Of a DNA stretch of 64,000 nt, positions 8,360-16,944 are shown one piece after another. Location: assembly GCF_025934275.1 (NCBI RefSeq), contig NZ_JAICYI010000004.1, positions 21,136-85,135 of the forward strand, written 5' to 3'. Each line of letters starts with the position of its first letter. Within the stretch, counting starts at the first letter, position 1. The position numbers and the translations under genes were made by a program. The stretch comes from Phenylobacterium sp. GTDB lineage: Bacteria > Pseudomonadota > Alphaproteobacteria > Caulobacterales > Caulobacteraceae. The notes below the pieces were generated by a model that saw only the letters and a list, made by a program, of their open reading frames with translations, was not told where the DNA came from and did no database searches.

Positions 8360-9568
8360 ATGACCGCGCTCCCCGACAGGCTCGCCCACGCCCCTGACGA
8401 CACCGTCGACGAGGTGGCAGGCGCGCCCTTCTCCCGTGCCGAAGCCGTGGCTGCGATCGGATTGGGCGTCATCGCGCTCCTGATGGGGGGCCTCATGGCG
8501 CTGCTGCTTGCCGCGCTCGAGCAGGAGCATCGCCTGTCGGCCGCCGGCATCGGCCAGACCGCCATGCTGGAGGCGTTGAGCACCGGCATCGTGGCCGGGC
8601 TCGCCGGGGTCCTGCTTCCGCCGCGTCGGCTCAAGCTGCTGGCGGCGCTCGCCGCGCTCGTCCTGGTGGCCGCCGATCTGGCCACCCTGCGCGCCAGCGG
8701 TCTCGGCGTGTCGGCGCTCCGCCTGGCCGCCGGCCTCCCCGAGGGGCTGCTCCTGTGGATCACCATCGGTTTCGTCGCCCGGACGAGGACGCCGGAGCGC
8801 TGGACGGCTGTGCTCTTCGCCGGGATGGGCCTGAGCCAGCTCGCCTTCGCCACGGGCCTCTCGGCCTTCCTCCTGCCTCGCTTCGGCGCCAATTCGGGCT
8901 ACCTGGCGGTGGCCGCCGCCGCAGGGCTCGCCCTGCCGCTCGCACTGATCGCGCCGGGCGGCTTCGGGCCCATGCCGGGCTCCGGCGACAAGGTCGCCGG
9001 GCCGCCCCCGCCGATCGGGTGGGTGGTGCTGTTCGCGACCCTGATGCTCGCCGCCTCGCTGTCCGCCGTGGGGATCTACGGCGTGCCGCTGGCGGTGCAG
9101 GCGGGGCTCACCGTCGATCAATCGCGAGCCGCCGTCCCGGTGGCGCTCGGTTGCCAGATCGCGGGCGCCCTGCTGGCCACGGTGATCGCCGGCCACGTCC
9201 GCTACATCTGGATCTTCCTGGGAACCGGCGCGACCTTCTTCGCGCTCTGGGGCGCGCTCGCCGGCCACCCGCCATTCTGGCTGGTCATCGTGCTCTCCGG
9301 CGCCTCGGGCCTCGCCGGAACGCTTTCGGCGCCCTTCCTGATCGCCATGACAACCGAGGCCGATCCCTCACGGCGCACGGCGCTGCAGAGCGGCCCTGTG
9401 CAGCTGCTGGCCGGCGCCTTGGGCCCGTTCGCGGCCTCCTTGGCGGTGCGCGAGCACGACGCCCATGGCGTCCTGGCGCTCGGCGCCGCAATGCAGGCGT
9501 TCGGCCTCCTGATAGCGCTCTGGGTCCACTATCGAGGCGCTCCGGAGGTCGAGCCCAAGCGCGCGTAG
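8360..9568 (+). CDS. Major facilitator superfamily transporter
   Basis: 402 residues with about twelve hydrophobic segments, for example AVAAIGLGVIALLMGGLMALLLAAL, WVVLFATLMLAASLSAVGIYG and LLAGALGPFAASLAV, and small charged loops between them. No substrate motif is recognisable. ATG at 8360 is preferred over an in-frame GTG at 8315, because the extra 15 residues are polar and Arg-rich; neither has a good ribosome binding site. The last 40 bases overlap the 3' end of the opposing M28 peptidase gene, so the two transcripts are complementary at their ends. Gene order after the SDR suggests possible cotranscription with it. Confidence 0.78.
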   Translation: MTALPDRLAHAPDDTVDEVAGAPFSRAEAVAAIGLGVIALLMGGLMALLLAALEQEHRLSAAGIGQTAMLEALSTGIVAGLAGVLLPPRRLKLLAALAALVLVAADLATLRASGLGVSALRLAAGLPEGLLLWITIGFVARTRTPERWTAVLFAGMGLSQLAFATGLSAFLLPRFGANSGYLAVAAAAGLALPLALIAPGGFGPMPGSGDKVAGPPPPIGWVVLFATLMLAASLSAVGIYGVPLAVQAGLTVDQSRAAVPVALGCQIAGALLATVIAGHVRYIWIFLGTGATFFALWGALAGHPPFWLVIVLSGASGLAGTLSAPFLIAMTTEADPSRRTALQSGPVQLLAGALGPFAASLAVREHDAHGVLALGAAMQAFGLLIALWVHYRGAPEVEPKRA

Positions 9569-11094
9569 GGGCTCGCGGGTTTCCAGGCCGGCCGCTCGGC
9601 GGCGTCCGCCACCCGCTCGACCAGCGTGTAGAAGAAGCGGTTGAAGTCGCCTGCGGCCTTGAAATCCATCGGCTGGCTCAGGTCGTCCTGCGGGCGGTGG
9701 TAGCGGACCTGGTACCATTCGCGATAGCGCCGCTCGTCCTGCGTCCCCGGCCTGAAGCCGAACACGAAGCCGATCGCCGGCACGCCGATCTTCATGAACG
9801 GGTAGTGGTCGGCGCGGGTGATCAGGCTCCGCTCCGGCTCCGGATCGGGCTGCGTGGCGATCCCCTGCTCGCCCGCCACCGCGCGGACGGTGTCGCCCAG
9901 GGCGGACTCCTTCATGGCGGTGACGGTGAGGAGCCTCAGCGGGAACAGCGGCCTGAGCTGGTCGAGGTTGATATCGGCGGCGAGGCTCGCCTTCGGCGCG
10001 GTTGGATGCCTGGTGAACCAGGTCGAACCCAGGAGGCCCTTCTCCTCGCCGTCGAAGGCGGCGAAGACCACGCTGCGCCTGTAGGGGCGGCCCGTCCGCT
10101 GCTCGGCCAGCCGGATCAGCGTCCCCACATAGGCCGCATCGTCCAGGGTCCCGTTGTAGAGCTTGTCGCCCTTGACCGGCGTCCCGTAGCCGTAGCCGTC
10201 GAGGTGCGCGGACAGCACCAGCGTCTCCGCCGCCAGCCGGGGGTCGCTCCCCGGCAGCTCGGCCAGCACGTTCACGCCGTCGTAATCGCGGGTGGTGGAG
10301 CGGAAGCTCGCCCGGAACCGGCCGGGCAGGGCGAACACCGGCAGGGGCGCCTTGCGGCCGCCGGCGGCCAGAACCTTCGCGCCATCGTGCCCGGAGCCGC
10401 GCGCCATCTCCGCGAAGGCGTTGGCGCTGAGCGTCATGGAGACGAAGCCGTGGGTCGGGGCGGGCGGCGCTTCGGCGAGCGTCACCGTCCGGGCGTAGGC
10501 CGCGGGCCAGCGGAACGGCTCGATCGTGAAGCCCGGATCGTCCACCTGGATCAGGCCCAAGGCGCCGGCCGCCTCGGCGTTCTTCAGCTGCTCGGCCGAG
10601 GTGGTCAGGCCGATCCGCCGCGTGTTGATGCACAGCGCGACCTTGCCCTTGGCCCGCGCGAGGTCCTCGGGCCGGCAGTAGCCCGCGAAGACCATGGCCG
10701 CCTCCAGCTTGGGCGGCAGGTCCTCGGCGGCGCGCACGCTGTAGTCGTGGAGGAACCGGAGCCTTACCGGATCGCGCGCGCGTGCAACCTCAGCGGCCGA
10801 GGCGACGACCTTCACCTCGTGCACGGGGAAGCGCTGGAGGTAGGTTCCATGATCGCCCGCGGGCTTCAGCCCGGCGGCCATGAATCGCGCGGCCACCCAT
10901 TCGGCCGCGCGCTGGTGGCCGGGAGAGCCGATGTCGCGTCCTTCCATGGCGTCGGAGGAGAGGTGCTCGGCGATATGCCACCAGGCCTTCGTGTCCGGAT
11001 TGGAGACCGCATCGGCGCGCGATTTCGCACCGGCAGGGAGGGCCGCGCACGCCCAGGCGGCGGCGATCAGGGCTGCGGCGCGTCTCCAATCCAT
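9529..11094 (-). CDS. Exported M28-family zinc peptidase
   Basis: 521 residues with a signal peptide (MDWRRAAALIAAAWACAALPAGA). A PA-like insert lies in the middle (about residues 130-240). The M28 metal-binding motifs follow: SAHLDGYG, then NGTLDDAAYVG (Asp ligand), then FAAFDGEEKGLLGS with the Glu-Glu pair that supplies the general base and a ligand, and later RADHYPFMKIGVPAIGF. This matches exported aminopeptidase- or glutaminyl-cyclase-like M28 enzymes of about 500-550 residues in Caulobacterales, probably periplasmic and using two zinc ions. It is convergent with and overlaps the MFS gene by 40 bases at its 3' end. It is divergent from the methyltransferase gene across 66 bases. Confidence 0.88.
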   Translation of the reverse strand: MDWRRAAALIAAAWACAALPAGAKSRADAVSNPDTKAWWHIAEHLSSDAMEGRDIGSPGHQRAAEWVAARFMAAGLKPAGDHGTYLQRFPVHEVKVVASAAEVARARDPVRLRFLHDYSVRAAEDLPPKLEAAMVFAGYCRPEDLARAKGKVALCINTRRIGLTTSAEQLKNAEAAGALGLIQVDDPGFTIEPFRWPAAYARTVTLAEAPPAPTHGFVSMTLSANAFAEMARGSGHDGAKVLAAGGRKAPLPVFALPGRFRASFRSTTRDYDGVNVLAELPGSDPRLAAETLVLSAHLDGYGYGTPVKGDKLYNGTLDDAAYVGTLIRLAEQRTGRPYRRSVVFAAFDGEEKGLLGSTWFTRHPTAPKASLAADINLDQLRPLFPLRLLTVTAMKESALGDTVRAVAGEQGIATQPDPEPERSLITRADHYPFMKIGVPAIGFVFGFRPGTQDERRYREWYQVRYHRPQDDLSQPMDFKAAGDFNRFFYTLVERVADAAERPAWKPASPYARLGSTSGAPR

Positions 11095-11160
11095 GACGAT
11101 ACTCCCGGACTGACCTGACTTCCTGTATCAGGGCGGTCCGTCGAGCTTCCAGAACTGAAC

Positions 11161-11922
11161 ATGACCCGCACCGTCGAGACCCTCGCCCGCGCCCAGTTCG
11201 GGCCCCGCGCCCAGGCCTATGTGCAAAGCGCCGTGCATGCGAGCGGGCTCGACCTCGATCGGCTGGAGGCCGCGGCGCGGGCGGCGGGCGGCGGGCGCGC
11301 GCTCGATCTCGGCTGCGGCGGCGGCCACGTCGCCTATCGGCTGGCGGCCCATTTCGACGAGGTGGTCGCCTGCGATCTCGCGCCGGAGATGCTGGCGGCG
11401 GTCGCCGAGGCGGCGCGCGACAAGGGACTGGCCAACATCACCACCGCCCAGGCGCCCGCCGAAGACCTGCCGTTCCAGGCCGCCAGCTTCGACTTCCTGG
11501 CGACCCGCTTCTCCGCCCACCATTGGACCGACCTCGATCAGGGGCTGAAGGAGGCCCATCGGGTGGCGAAGCCCGGCGCGACGGCCGTCTTCATCGATGC
11601 GATCTCGCCCGGCCAGCCGCTGCTCGACACGCATTTGCAGGCCATCGAGATGCTGCGCGATCCGAGCCACGTCCGCGACTATTCGCTCACCGAATGGAGC
11701 GCCGCCGCGGAGCGGGCGGGCTTTTCCGTCTCACGCGTGCAGCGCCATCAGATCCGCATCGAGTTCGCGTCCTGGATCGAGCGCATGGCCACGCCGAAAC
11801 TCAATGCGCACGCCGTCCGCGCCGTGCAGCAGGCGGCGTCCGAGGTCGTCAGCGCCCACTTCGCCGTCGAGCCGGACGGGTCGTTCCAGCTCGACGTGAT
11901 GGTGCTTGAGGTCCGCGCCTAG
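11161..11922 (+). CDS. Class I SAM-dependent methyltransferase (UbiE/BioC-like)
   Basis: 253 residues. Motif I is ALDLGCGGGHVAYRLA (about residues 46-61), motif II is VACDLAPEMLAAV, and motif IV is SFDFLATRFSAHHWTD followed by the GATAVFIDAISPG strand. This is the Methyltransf_11 type that methylates small molecules or quinone precursors. The Ala/Arg-rich head and the C-terminal helix region (ASWIERMATPKLNAH) match uncharacterised relatives rather than true UbiE. It is a single gene: divergent from the M28 peptidase, and convergent with the thiolase gene with only ten bases between the stops. Substrate unknown. Confidence 0.85.
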   Translation: MTRTVETLARAQFGPRAQAYVQSAVHASGLDLDRLEAAARAAGGGRALDLGCGGGHVAYRLAAHFDEVVACDLAPEMLAAVAEAARDKGLANITTAQAPAEDLPFQAASFDFLATRFSAHHWTDLDQGLKEAHRVAKPGATAVFIDAISPGQPLLDTHLQAIEMLRDPSHVRDYSLTEWSAAAERAGFSVSRVQRHQIRIEFASWIERMATPKLNAHAVRAVQQAASEVVSAHFAVEPDGSFQLDVMVLEVRA

Positions 11923-11932
11923 GCCCGAGGCT

Positions 11933-13183
11933 CTAGACGCGCTCGACGATGATCGCCGGGGCCATGCCGCCGGCGGCGCACATGGTCACCAGCCCGCGCT
12001 TCAGGTCGCGCCGCTCGAGCTCGTCGACGATCGTGCCGATCAGCATCGAGCCCGTCGCGCCGATCGGGTGGCCGAGCGCCATCGCCCCGCCGTTGACGTT
12101 GACCTTCTCGCGGTCGAGTCCGAGGTCGCGGATGAACTTCTCGGCCACCACCGCGAACGCCTCGTTGATCTCCCACAGATCGATGTCGTCCGGAGTCAGC
12201 CCCGCCTTCTTCAGCACCTTGTTCGCGGCCGGGACGGGCGCGTTGAGCATCAGCGTCGGGCTGTCGCCGACGTTCGCCATCGCCACCACCCGCGCGCGGG
12301 CCTTCAGGCCGTTCTTCTTCGCGTACTCCGGCGAGGCGAGCAGCACGGCGGCGGCGCCGTCCACCACGCCCGAGGAGTTGCCGGCGTGGTGCACGTGCTG
12401 GATCTTCAGGTCCGGGTAGACCTGCCGGATCAACCCCGCGAAGGTCGTTCCCTTCGCGTCCAGCGGCGCATTCGCCATGGCCTCGAACGAGGGCTTCAGG
12501 GCCGCGAGGCCCTCGAGCGTGGTCTGCGGCCGCGGGAACTCCTCGCGGTCGAGGGCCAGGGAGCCGTCCTCCCGGTAGTGCGGCACGAGCGAGCGGTCGA
12601 AGCGGCCCTCGTCCAGCGCCTTCGCCGCGCGCTGCTGGCTGACGTAGGCGAGCTCGTCGAGCGCCTCGCGCGGGATGTTCTCCAGGGTGGCGATGGCGTC
12701 CGCGCAGACGCCCTGGTGCGACTGCGGGTGGCTGGCCCGCAGACGCTCGTTGCCCGCGTCCATCAGCGGCGGCCCGTCTTCCGGATTCCGCTGCGCCGCC
12801 AGGGTCGCGGTGTACGACATCATCTCGGTGCCGCCGGCGATCACCAGGTCTTCCATGCCGGCCATGATCTGCGCCGCGCCCAGGTTCACTGTGGTGATGC
12901 CCGAGCCGCAGAAGCGGTTCAGCGTCACGCCGGAGGCGCGCACGTCGTAGCCGGCGTCGAGCGCAGCCATCCGGCCGAGGTCGTTGCCCTGCTTGCCGTT
13001 CTGCGAGGCGGTGCCCCAGATGATGTCGTCGACCTCTGCCGTCTTCAGATTGTTCCGCTGGGCCATCGCCTTGAGGACTGTGGCGGCGAGATGCTGCGGG
13101 TGCTGGTCGGCGAGCGCGCCCTTGCCCACTTTGCCGATGCCCCGAGGCGTGCGGCAGGCGTCGATGATCAGGGCTTCGGGCAT
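11933..13183 (-). CDS. Acetyl-CoA C-acyltransferase (thiolase)
   Basis: 416 residues, the normal length for a FadA-type thiolase. The acyl-accepting Cys92 is in NRFCGSGITTVN. The NEAF motif (WEINEAFAVV) and the His of GGAMALGHPIGATG are present, and the second Cys is in MCAAGGMAPAI near the C-terminus. Thiolases cleave 3-ketoacyl-CoA with CoA in beta-oxidation or condense two acetyl-CoA. The loop sequences resemble FadA-like degradative enzymes more than PhaA. It stands alone, with GGAGCCCGCCC before the ATG. A small GACGTAACGTC palindrome about 50 bases upstream could be an operator. No beta-oxidation multienzyme gene lies beside it. Confidence 0.9.
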   Translation of the reverse strand: MPEALIIDACRTPRGIGKVGKGALADQHPQHLAATVLKAMAQRNNLKTAEVDDIIWGTASQNGKQGNDLGRMAALDAGYDVRASGVTLNRFCGSGITTVNLGAAQIMAGMEDLVIAGGTEMMSYTATLAAQRNPEDGPPLMDAGNERLRASHPQSHQGVCADAIATLENIPREALDELAYVSQQRAAKALDEGRFDRSLVPHYREDGSLALDREEFPRPQTTLEGLAALKPSFEAMANAPLDAKGTTFAGLIRQVYPDLKIQHVHHAGNSSGVVDGAAAVLLASPEYAKKNGLKARARVVAMANVGDSPTLMLNAPVPAANKVLKKAGLTPDDIDLWEINEAFAVVAEKFIRDLGLDREKVNVNGGAMALGHPIGATGSMLIGTIVDELERRDLKRGLVTMCAAGGMAPAIIVERV

Positions 13184-13273
13184 GGGCGGGCTCCAGCGAA
13201 AGGGTGTCTCTCGCCGGCGATCATGACGGGCGGACGTAACGTCAGTCGAATCCCGTCGCCGCGAGCCGAGCGC

Positions 13274-13888
13274 CTATCGCCGCACGACCGCGCCGGCGAA
13301 GTCGATGACGCACATCGCGCCCCACGCGCGGTGCGGGGCGCAGCTCACGCCGGCTTCCTGGTAGTGAGCTCCGAAGATGTTCTGCCGGTGTCCACGGCTG
13401 GGCACGCGGGAATCGACGATCAGCTGGCGCACCACCTCGCGCGGATCCTCGTAGCCGTAGGAGATGTCCTCGGCGGCCAGACCTGCCCAGACGCCATGCT
13501 CGTGCAGCCGCTCCGACAGGGTCTCGCCGTCCGGACTCATGTGGCCGACCTGGTCGGTGCGCCCCTGCGTCCTGGCGTGCGCGCGCGCTGCGGCGGCGAG
13601 CGCCTCGCTCGGCCTCAGCGGCGGCAGCGGCCGCTGCCGGGAGAGGAAGTCGATCGCCTCGGCCAGCGCGTCCACGTCCTCGTTGCCGATCTCGGAGTAG
13701 CCGACCTCCACGCCGCGCTCGGCGCTGCGGCGGAGCTCCCTGGCGTATTCCGCCGGATGCGTGCGGGCGAAGTTGAGCTCGGCGAGGACCGCGGCCTCGA
13801 CGCCGAGCTGGGCCGCGGCCGGACCGGACGGCGCGAAGAGGAATAGCCCGCCGCATGCGGCGGCGGCGAGGGTGCGGACGTGGCGCAT
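13274..13888 (-). CDS. Exported CAP/SCP-domain protein (YkwD-like)
   Basis: 204 residues with a signal peptide (MRHVRTLAAAACGGLFLFAPSGPAAAQ), then a CAP (cysteine-rich secretory protein, antigen 5, PR-1) domain. The start motif is LAELNFARTHPAEYA, the first conserved His is in VGHMSPDGETLSERL, and the Glu is in LAAEDISYG. The second His block is SRGHRQNIFG, followed by the strand GVSCAPHRAWGAMCVIDFAG with two Cys. These are the four conserved cleft residues of CAP domains. Bacterial YkwD-type proteins are periplasmic with unclear biochemical activity. A 25-base hairpin sits just before its AGGGG ribosome binding site. Confidence 0.85.
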   Translation of the reverse strand: MRHVRTLAAAACGGLFLFAPSGPAAAQLGVEAAVLAELNFARTHPAEYARELRRSAERGVEVGYSEIGNEDVDALAEAIDFLSRQRPLPPLRPSEALAAAARAHARTQGRTDQVGHMSPDGETLSERLHEHGVWAGLAAEDISYGYEDPREVVRQLIVDSRVPSRGHRQNIFGAHYQEAGVSCAPHRAWGAMCVIDFAGAVVRR

Positions 13889-13898
13889 GACAGCCCCT

Positions 13899-13923
13899 GA
13901 TCCCGAACGCGTCCCTCGGGATC
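13899..13923 (-). promoter_or_regulatory. Hairpin in the leader of the CAP gene
   Basis: GATCCCGA (13899-13906) and TCGGGATC (13916-13923) are perfect inverted arms with a nine-base loop. On the minus strand the stem ends directly before AGGGGCTGTC and the ATG at 13888. It could modulate ribosome access, protect the 5' end, or terminate the upstream cytochrome c transcript. An 8-bp stem of this kind is expected by chance a few times in the intergenic DNA of so GC-rich a window. Confidence 0.3.
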
Positions 13924-14001
13924 GGGCTCTACCATGGCCATGGTTCAGCTTCTGCTAACGCCTGCGGCGTCTACCGCCATGGATCGGCGCGGCCTCGCGC
14001 G

Positions 14002-14406
14002 CTATCGCTTCAGCGACGCCAGATAGGCCGCGACGGCCGCCGCGTCCTGGGCGTTCATCCGATACTGCGGCATCGGCGGTTTCGGCTCCGAGCCGTTCGG
14101 TTTCCTTCCCGTTCGCAGCAGGGTCGCGAGCTGCGCTTTCGTATAGCCGTCGGGCAGCCCGGCGATCCGCGGCGCGTGGTCGGCCCAGACCGGCATCGGA
14201 TGCACGGGTTCGAGGAACAGCGCCGTCCCGGCCAGCGCCTTGCCCGGGATCGGGCCCTTCGGGCCGTGCGGGGTGTGGCAGTCGCCGCAGCCGGCCACGC
14301 CGTTCACGATGTAGGCGCCTCGCGCCACCTGCGAGGCGGCGGAGTCGGCCGCCCCCGCTCCGGCCAGGCACAGGATCGCCGGCAGCGCCATCAGCGCCCT
14401 TCTCAT
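14002..14406 (-). CDS. Exported monoheme cytochrome c
   Basis: 134 residues. A signal peptide (MRRALMALPAILCLAGAGAADSA) is followed by a class I cytochrome c with heme motif CGDCH. The GPIPGKALAGTALF segment is typical of c-type subunits associated with alcohol or aldehyde dehydrogenases, and the probable axial Met lies in PPMPQYRMNAQDAAAVAAYL. Methionine 14406 is the start, because the GGAGGAGACC ribosome binding site lies inside the longer reading that would begin at 14418. It is a periplasmic electron carrier, and the partner dehydrogenase is not adjacent. The PQQ dehydrogenase at 5633 carries its own heme domain. Confidence 0.88.
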   Translation of the reverse strand: MRRALMALPAILCLAGAGAADSAASQVARGAYIVNGVAGCGDCHTPHGPKGPIPGKALAGTALFLEPVHPMPVWADHAPRIAGLPDGYTKAQLATLLRTGRKPNGSEPKPPMPQYRMNAQDAAAVAAYLASLKR

Positions 14407-14517
14407 GGTCTCCTCCACGTTCGTCGTCGCGGCCCGAGACTAGCCGGTCATATTAGATCGTAAAGCGATGCTGTTGCGCGAAAATCCCGACCTGGATCCT
14501 GGATTGTCGGCGCCGCC

Positions 14518-15144
14518 TCACCGCCAGGCGAACACCGGCTGCTCGAGCTCCGACACCCGGGTGATCCGCCCGGCCACCAGTTCGCGCAGCTGATAGATCA
14601 GGGCCGCGGTCGGCGCATGGATGTGGTGCTCGCCGAGCTTCAGCCGGATCACCGGCCGCTCGCTCTCCGGGATGGACTCGAACTCCACCGCCTCGTCCGG
14701 CGCCATGCGGTCCAGGCGGAAGCAGTGCACCGAGGCCACCTCAGCAGGGTTCGGCCTCAGCGCCGCCGCATCCTCCAGCCAGGCGACCACCGGGGTGATC
14801 AGGAAGCCCGAGCGGGTCTGGTAGTCGTCGAGCACGCCCAGCACGTGCTCGGCGGGCAGCCTCAAGCCCAGCTCCTCCTCCAGCTCTCGCAGCGCCGCCT
14901 GCTCCGGGCTCTCCCCCGGATCGCAGCGGCCGCCCGGCAGCGCCCACTGGCCCGCATGCGCCCGGAGCGCCGAAGCCCGCCGGGTGAGCAGGAAGGCCGC
15001 CTCGCCCGAGCCGTCGTCGGACTCGGTGAGCGTGATCGCCACCGCCGCGCGCGTCAGGTCCGGCCCCTCCTGGGCGATGCGGGGGAAGGCCGAGCAGCGC
15101 GCCAGGAGCTCGGCCCTGAGGCTCGGCGAGAACGGATAACTCAT
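14518..15144 (-). CDS. Nudix hydrolase, CoA-pyrophosphatase-like
   Basis: 208 residues with a complete Nudix box: [23 protein letters not shown] fits G-x5-E-x7-REUxEExGU, and the catalytic Glu residues lie in RELEEELG. The preceding segment ([31 protein letters not shown]) resembles CoA pyrophosphatases such as NudL, which split CoA to phosphopantetheine and 3',5'-ADP. The UPF0035 signature is not clear, so other nucleoside diphosphate substrates are possible. It is cytosolic. It lies downstream of the PDZ remnant on the opposite side of a 32-base gap, on the same strand. Confidence 0.82.
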   Translation of the reverse strand: MSYPFSPSLRAELLARCSAFPRIAQEGPDLTRAAVAITLTESDDGSGEAAFLLTRRASALRAHAGQWALPGGRCDPGESPEQAALRELEEELGLRLPAEHVLGVLDDYQTRSGFLITPVVAWLEDAAALRPNPAEVASVHCFRLDRMAPDEAVEFESIPESERPVIRLKLGEHHIHAPTAALIYQLRELVAGRITRVSELEQPVFAWR

Positions 15145-15176
15145 GCGGCGAGCCTATCGGGGCGCGCCCGCCACGC

Positions 15177-15620
15177 CTAGAAGGCGGTGACCTCAGCCGT
15201 CACCGAAACCGGCTGTCCGGCCCGCTCGAGATCCAGCCGCCGGGGCTCGCCGGGCCGGCCGTGGAGCGCCGCGAAGACCGCGCCCAGCGAGGCCTCGCGC
15301 ATCGGCTTGCCATCCACTCGCACCAGCTTGTCGCCGACCTCTACGCCCGCGACCGTCGCGCGGCCGTCCTTCGAGGCGACGCCGGCCACGAAATAGTCCG
15401 GCCCGTCCCGCCGAAGCGTCAGCCCCACCGCATCCAGCGCCGTCCGGTCCGGCGGCCGCTGCCTTTGCCAGTAGAGCAGGCGGTTCGGGTAATCGATGGT
15501 CAGCCGATAGCTCTTCAGCACATTGCCGCCGATCCAGCCGATCACCGGCCCGGCGTTCTTCTTCGAGTACCAGTCGAAGGGCTCGAACGGGTATTCGAGG
15601 CGGCCCAGGCTTGGCCCTTG
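15177..15620 (-). pseudogene. 5'-truncated PDZ/aspartyl-protease-like gene remnant
   Basis: The last ~120 codons read as a PDZ domain (VGLTLRRDGPDYFVAGVASK, GVEVGDKLVRVDGKPM). It is preceded by GPVIGWIGGNVLKSYRLTIDYPNRLLYW, which normally ends a retropepsin-like protease domain. Family-like sequence can be followed upstream in the same frame to about 15614 (LGRLEYPFEPFDWYSKKN) with no ATG. Beyond that the frame stays open but looks like non-coding sequence, and the divergent transporter gene begins at 15679. The only internal start is GTG at 15545, which would give 122 residues. The missing N-terminal protease half indicates a decapitated gene. A short expressed PDZ protein remains possible. 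Confidence 0.6.
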
Positions 15621-15678
15621 CGCAGGCCCCGGCGGCGCGGGCTAGTGTGCCGGCCGAAGTCCGGGGAGGGGATTTGGC

Positions 15679-16920
15679 ATGGTGATCGTCGACGAGCTGC
15701 GCGCGCTGAACAGGCAGCAGGGCGCCGCCTTCATCGCGGCCCTCCTCGGCTGGACGCTCGACGCGTTCGACTTCTTCCTGCTCACTTTCGTGCTGAAGGA
15801 CATCGCCACCGAGTTCCACAGCGACGTGAAGCAGGTGGCCGTCGCGATCACCCTCACGCTGGCCGCCCGACCGGTCGGCGCCTACGTCTTCGGCCGCCTC
15901 GCCGACACCTTCGGCCGCCGTCCGATCCTGATGATCGACGTGGCGGTCTACGCTGTGCTCGCCTTCGCCTCGGCCTTCTCGCCGAACCTCGTCACGCTCC
16001 TCGTCCTGCGCACCCTGTTCGGCTTCGCCATGGGCGGCGAATGGGGCATCGGCGCCTCGCTGGCGCTGGAGACCATCCCGCCGAAGAGCCGCGGCGTGGT
16101 CTCCGGCATCCTGCAGGAAGGCTATCCGATGGGCTTCTTCCTGGCGTCGCTCGCCAACCTCGCCCTGCCGTCGGTCGGCTGGCGGGGTCTTTTGATGATG
16201 AGCGCCCTGCCGGCCCTGCTCATCCTCTTCATCCGCTCGCAGGTCCCGGAGAGCCCGGCGTGGGAGGCGGCCCGCCAGACGCGCGTCGCCGGCCAGGGGG
16301 TGAGCTTCGCCAAGGCCATGAAGGGGCGCTGGGGCCTCCTGGCTTACGTCGTGGTGCTGATGACCGCCTTCAACTTCTTCAGCCACGGGACGCAGGACCT
16401 CTATCCCACCTTCCTGAGGGTGCAGCACAAGTTCCCGGCCGGCACGGTCACGGCGCTGACCATGGTGCTGAACCTGGGCGCCATCGCCGGCGGGCTCATC
16501 TTCGGGGCGCTGTCGGAAAGGATCGGCCGCCGGCGCGCCATCGTCATCGCCGCCCTGCTCGCGCTGCCGATCATCCCGCTCTGGGCCTTCTCGACGACGC
16601 CGCTGATGCTGGGGCTCGGCGCCTTCCTGATCCAGATCTCGGTGCAGGGTGCGTGGGGCGTGGTGCCCGCCCACCTGAACGAGCTGTCGCCGGAGGGCGC
16701 CAGAGGCGCCTTCCCGGGCTTCGCCTACCAGCTCGGCAACCTGCTCGCCGCCGGCAACGCGACCTGGCAGGCCGGCCTGGCGGAGTCTCGCGGCGACAAC
16801 TACGGCTTTGCGCTCGCCGCCGTCTGCGGCGTCGTGGCCGTGGTGCTGGCGCTGGTCACCTGGTTCGGTCCGGAAGCCAAGGGCCGCGCCTTCGGGACCG
16901 CCGTGGGCGATGCGCCGTAG
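15679..16920 (+). CDS. MFS transporter, sialate/lactate:H+ symporter (SHS)-like
   Basis: 413 residues with twelve predicted membrane segments. The N-terminal segment FIAALLGWTLDAFDFFLL has the paired acidic residues of the SHS/aromatic acid symporter group. The loop motif GRLADTFGRRP is the MFS signature between segments 2 and 3, and RTLFGFAMGGEWGIGASLALE is the conserved SHS segment around helix 4. Known relatives carry lactate, pyruvate, sialate or aromatic acids with protons; the substrate here is open. GGGGAGGGG precedes the ATG at about eight bases. Upstream it abuts the broken PDZ gene, and downstream it is convergent with the monooxygenase gene across 24 bases. Confidence 0.85.
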   Translation: MVIVDELRALNRQQGAAFIAALLGWTLDAFDFFLLTFVLKDIATEFHSDVKQVAVAITLTLAARPVGAYVFGRLADTFGRRPILMIDVAVYAVLAFASAFSPNLVTLLVLRTLFGFAMGGEWGIGASLALETIPPKSRGVVSGILQEGYPMGFFLASLANLALPSVGWRGLLMMSALPALLILFIRSQVPESPAWEAARQTRVAGQGVSFAKAMKGRWGLLAYVVVLMTAFNFFSHGTQDLYPTFLRVQHKFPAGTVTALTMVLNLGAIAGGLIFGALSERIGRRRAIVIAALLALPIIPLWAFSTTPLMLGLGAFLIQISVQGAWGVVPAHLNELSPEGARGAFPGFAYQLGNLLAAGNATWQAGLAESRGDNYGFALAAVCGVVAVVLALVTWFGPEAKGRAFGTAVGDAP

Positions 16921-16944
16921 GATGCGGCGCCTGCCCGGACGGAA

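Noticed and set aside
8755..11118. 787-codon open frame on the + strand
   Set aside because: It lies out of frame inside the MFS gene and antisense to the M28 peptidase gene; the peptide is Arg-rich without motifs.
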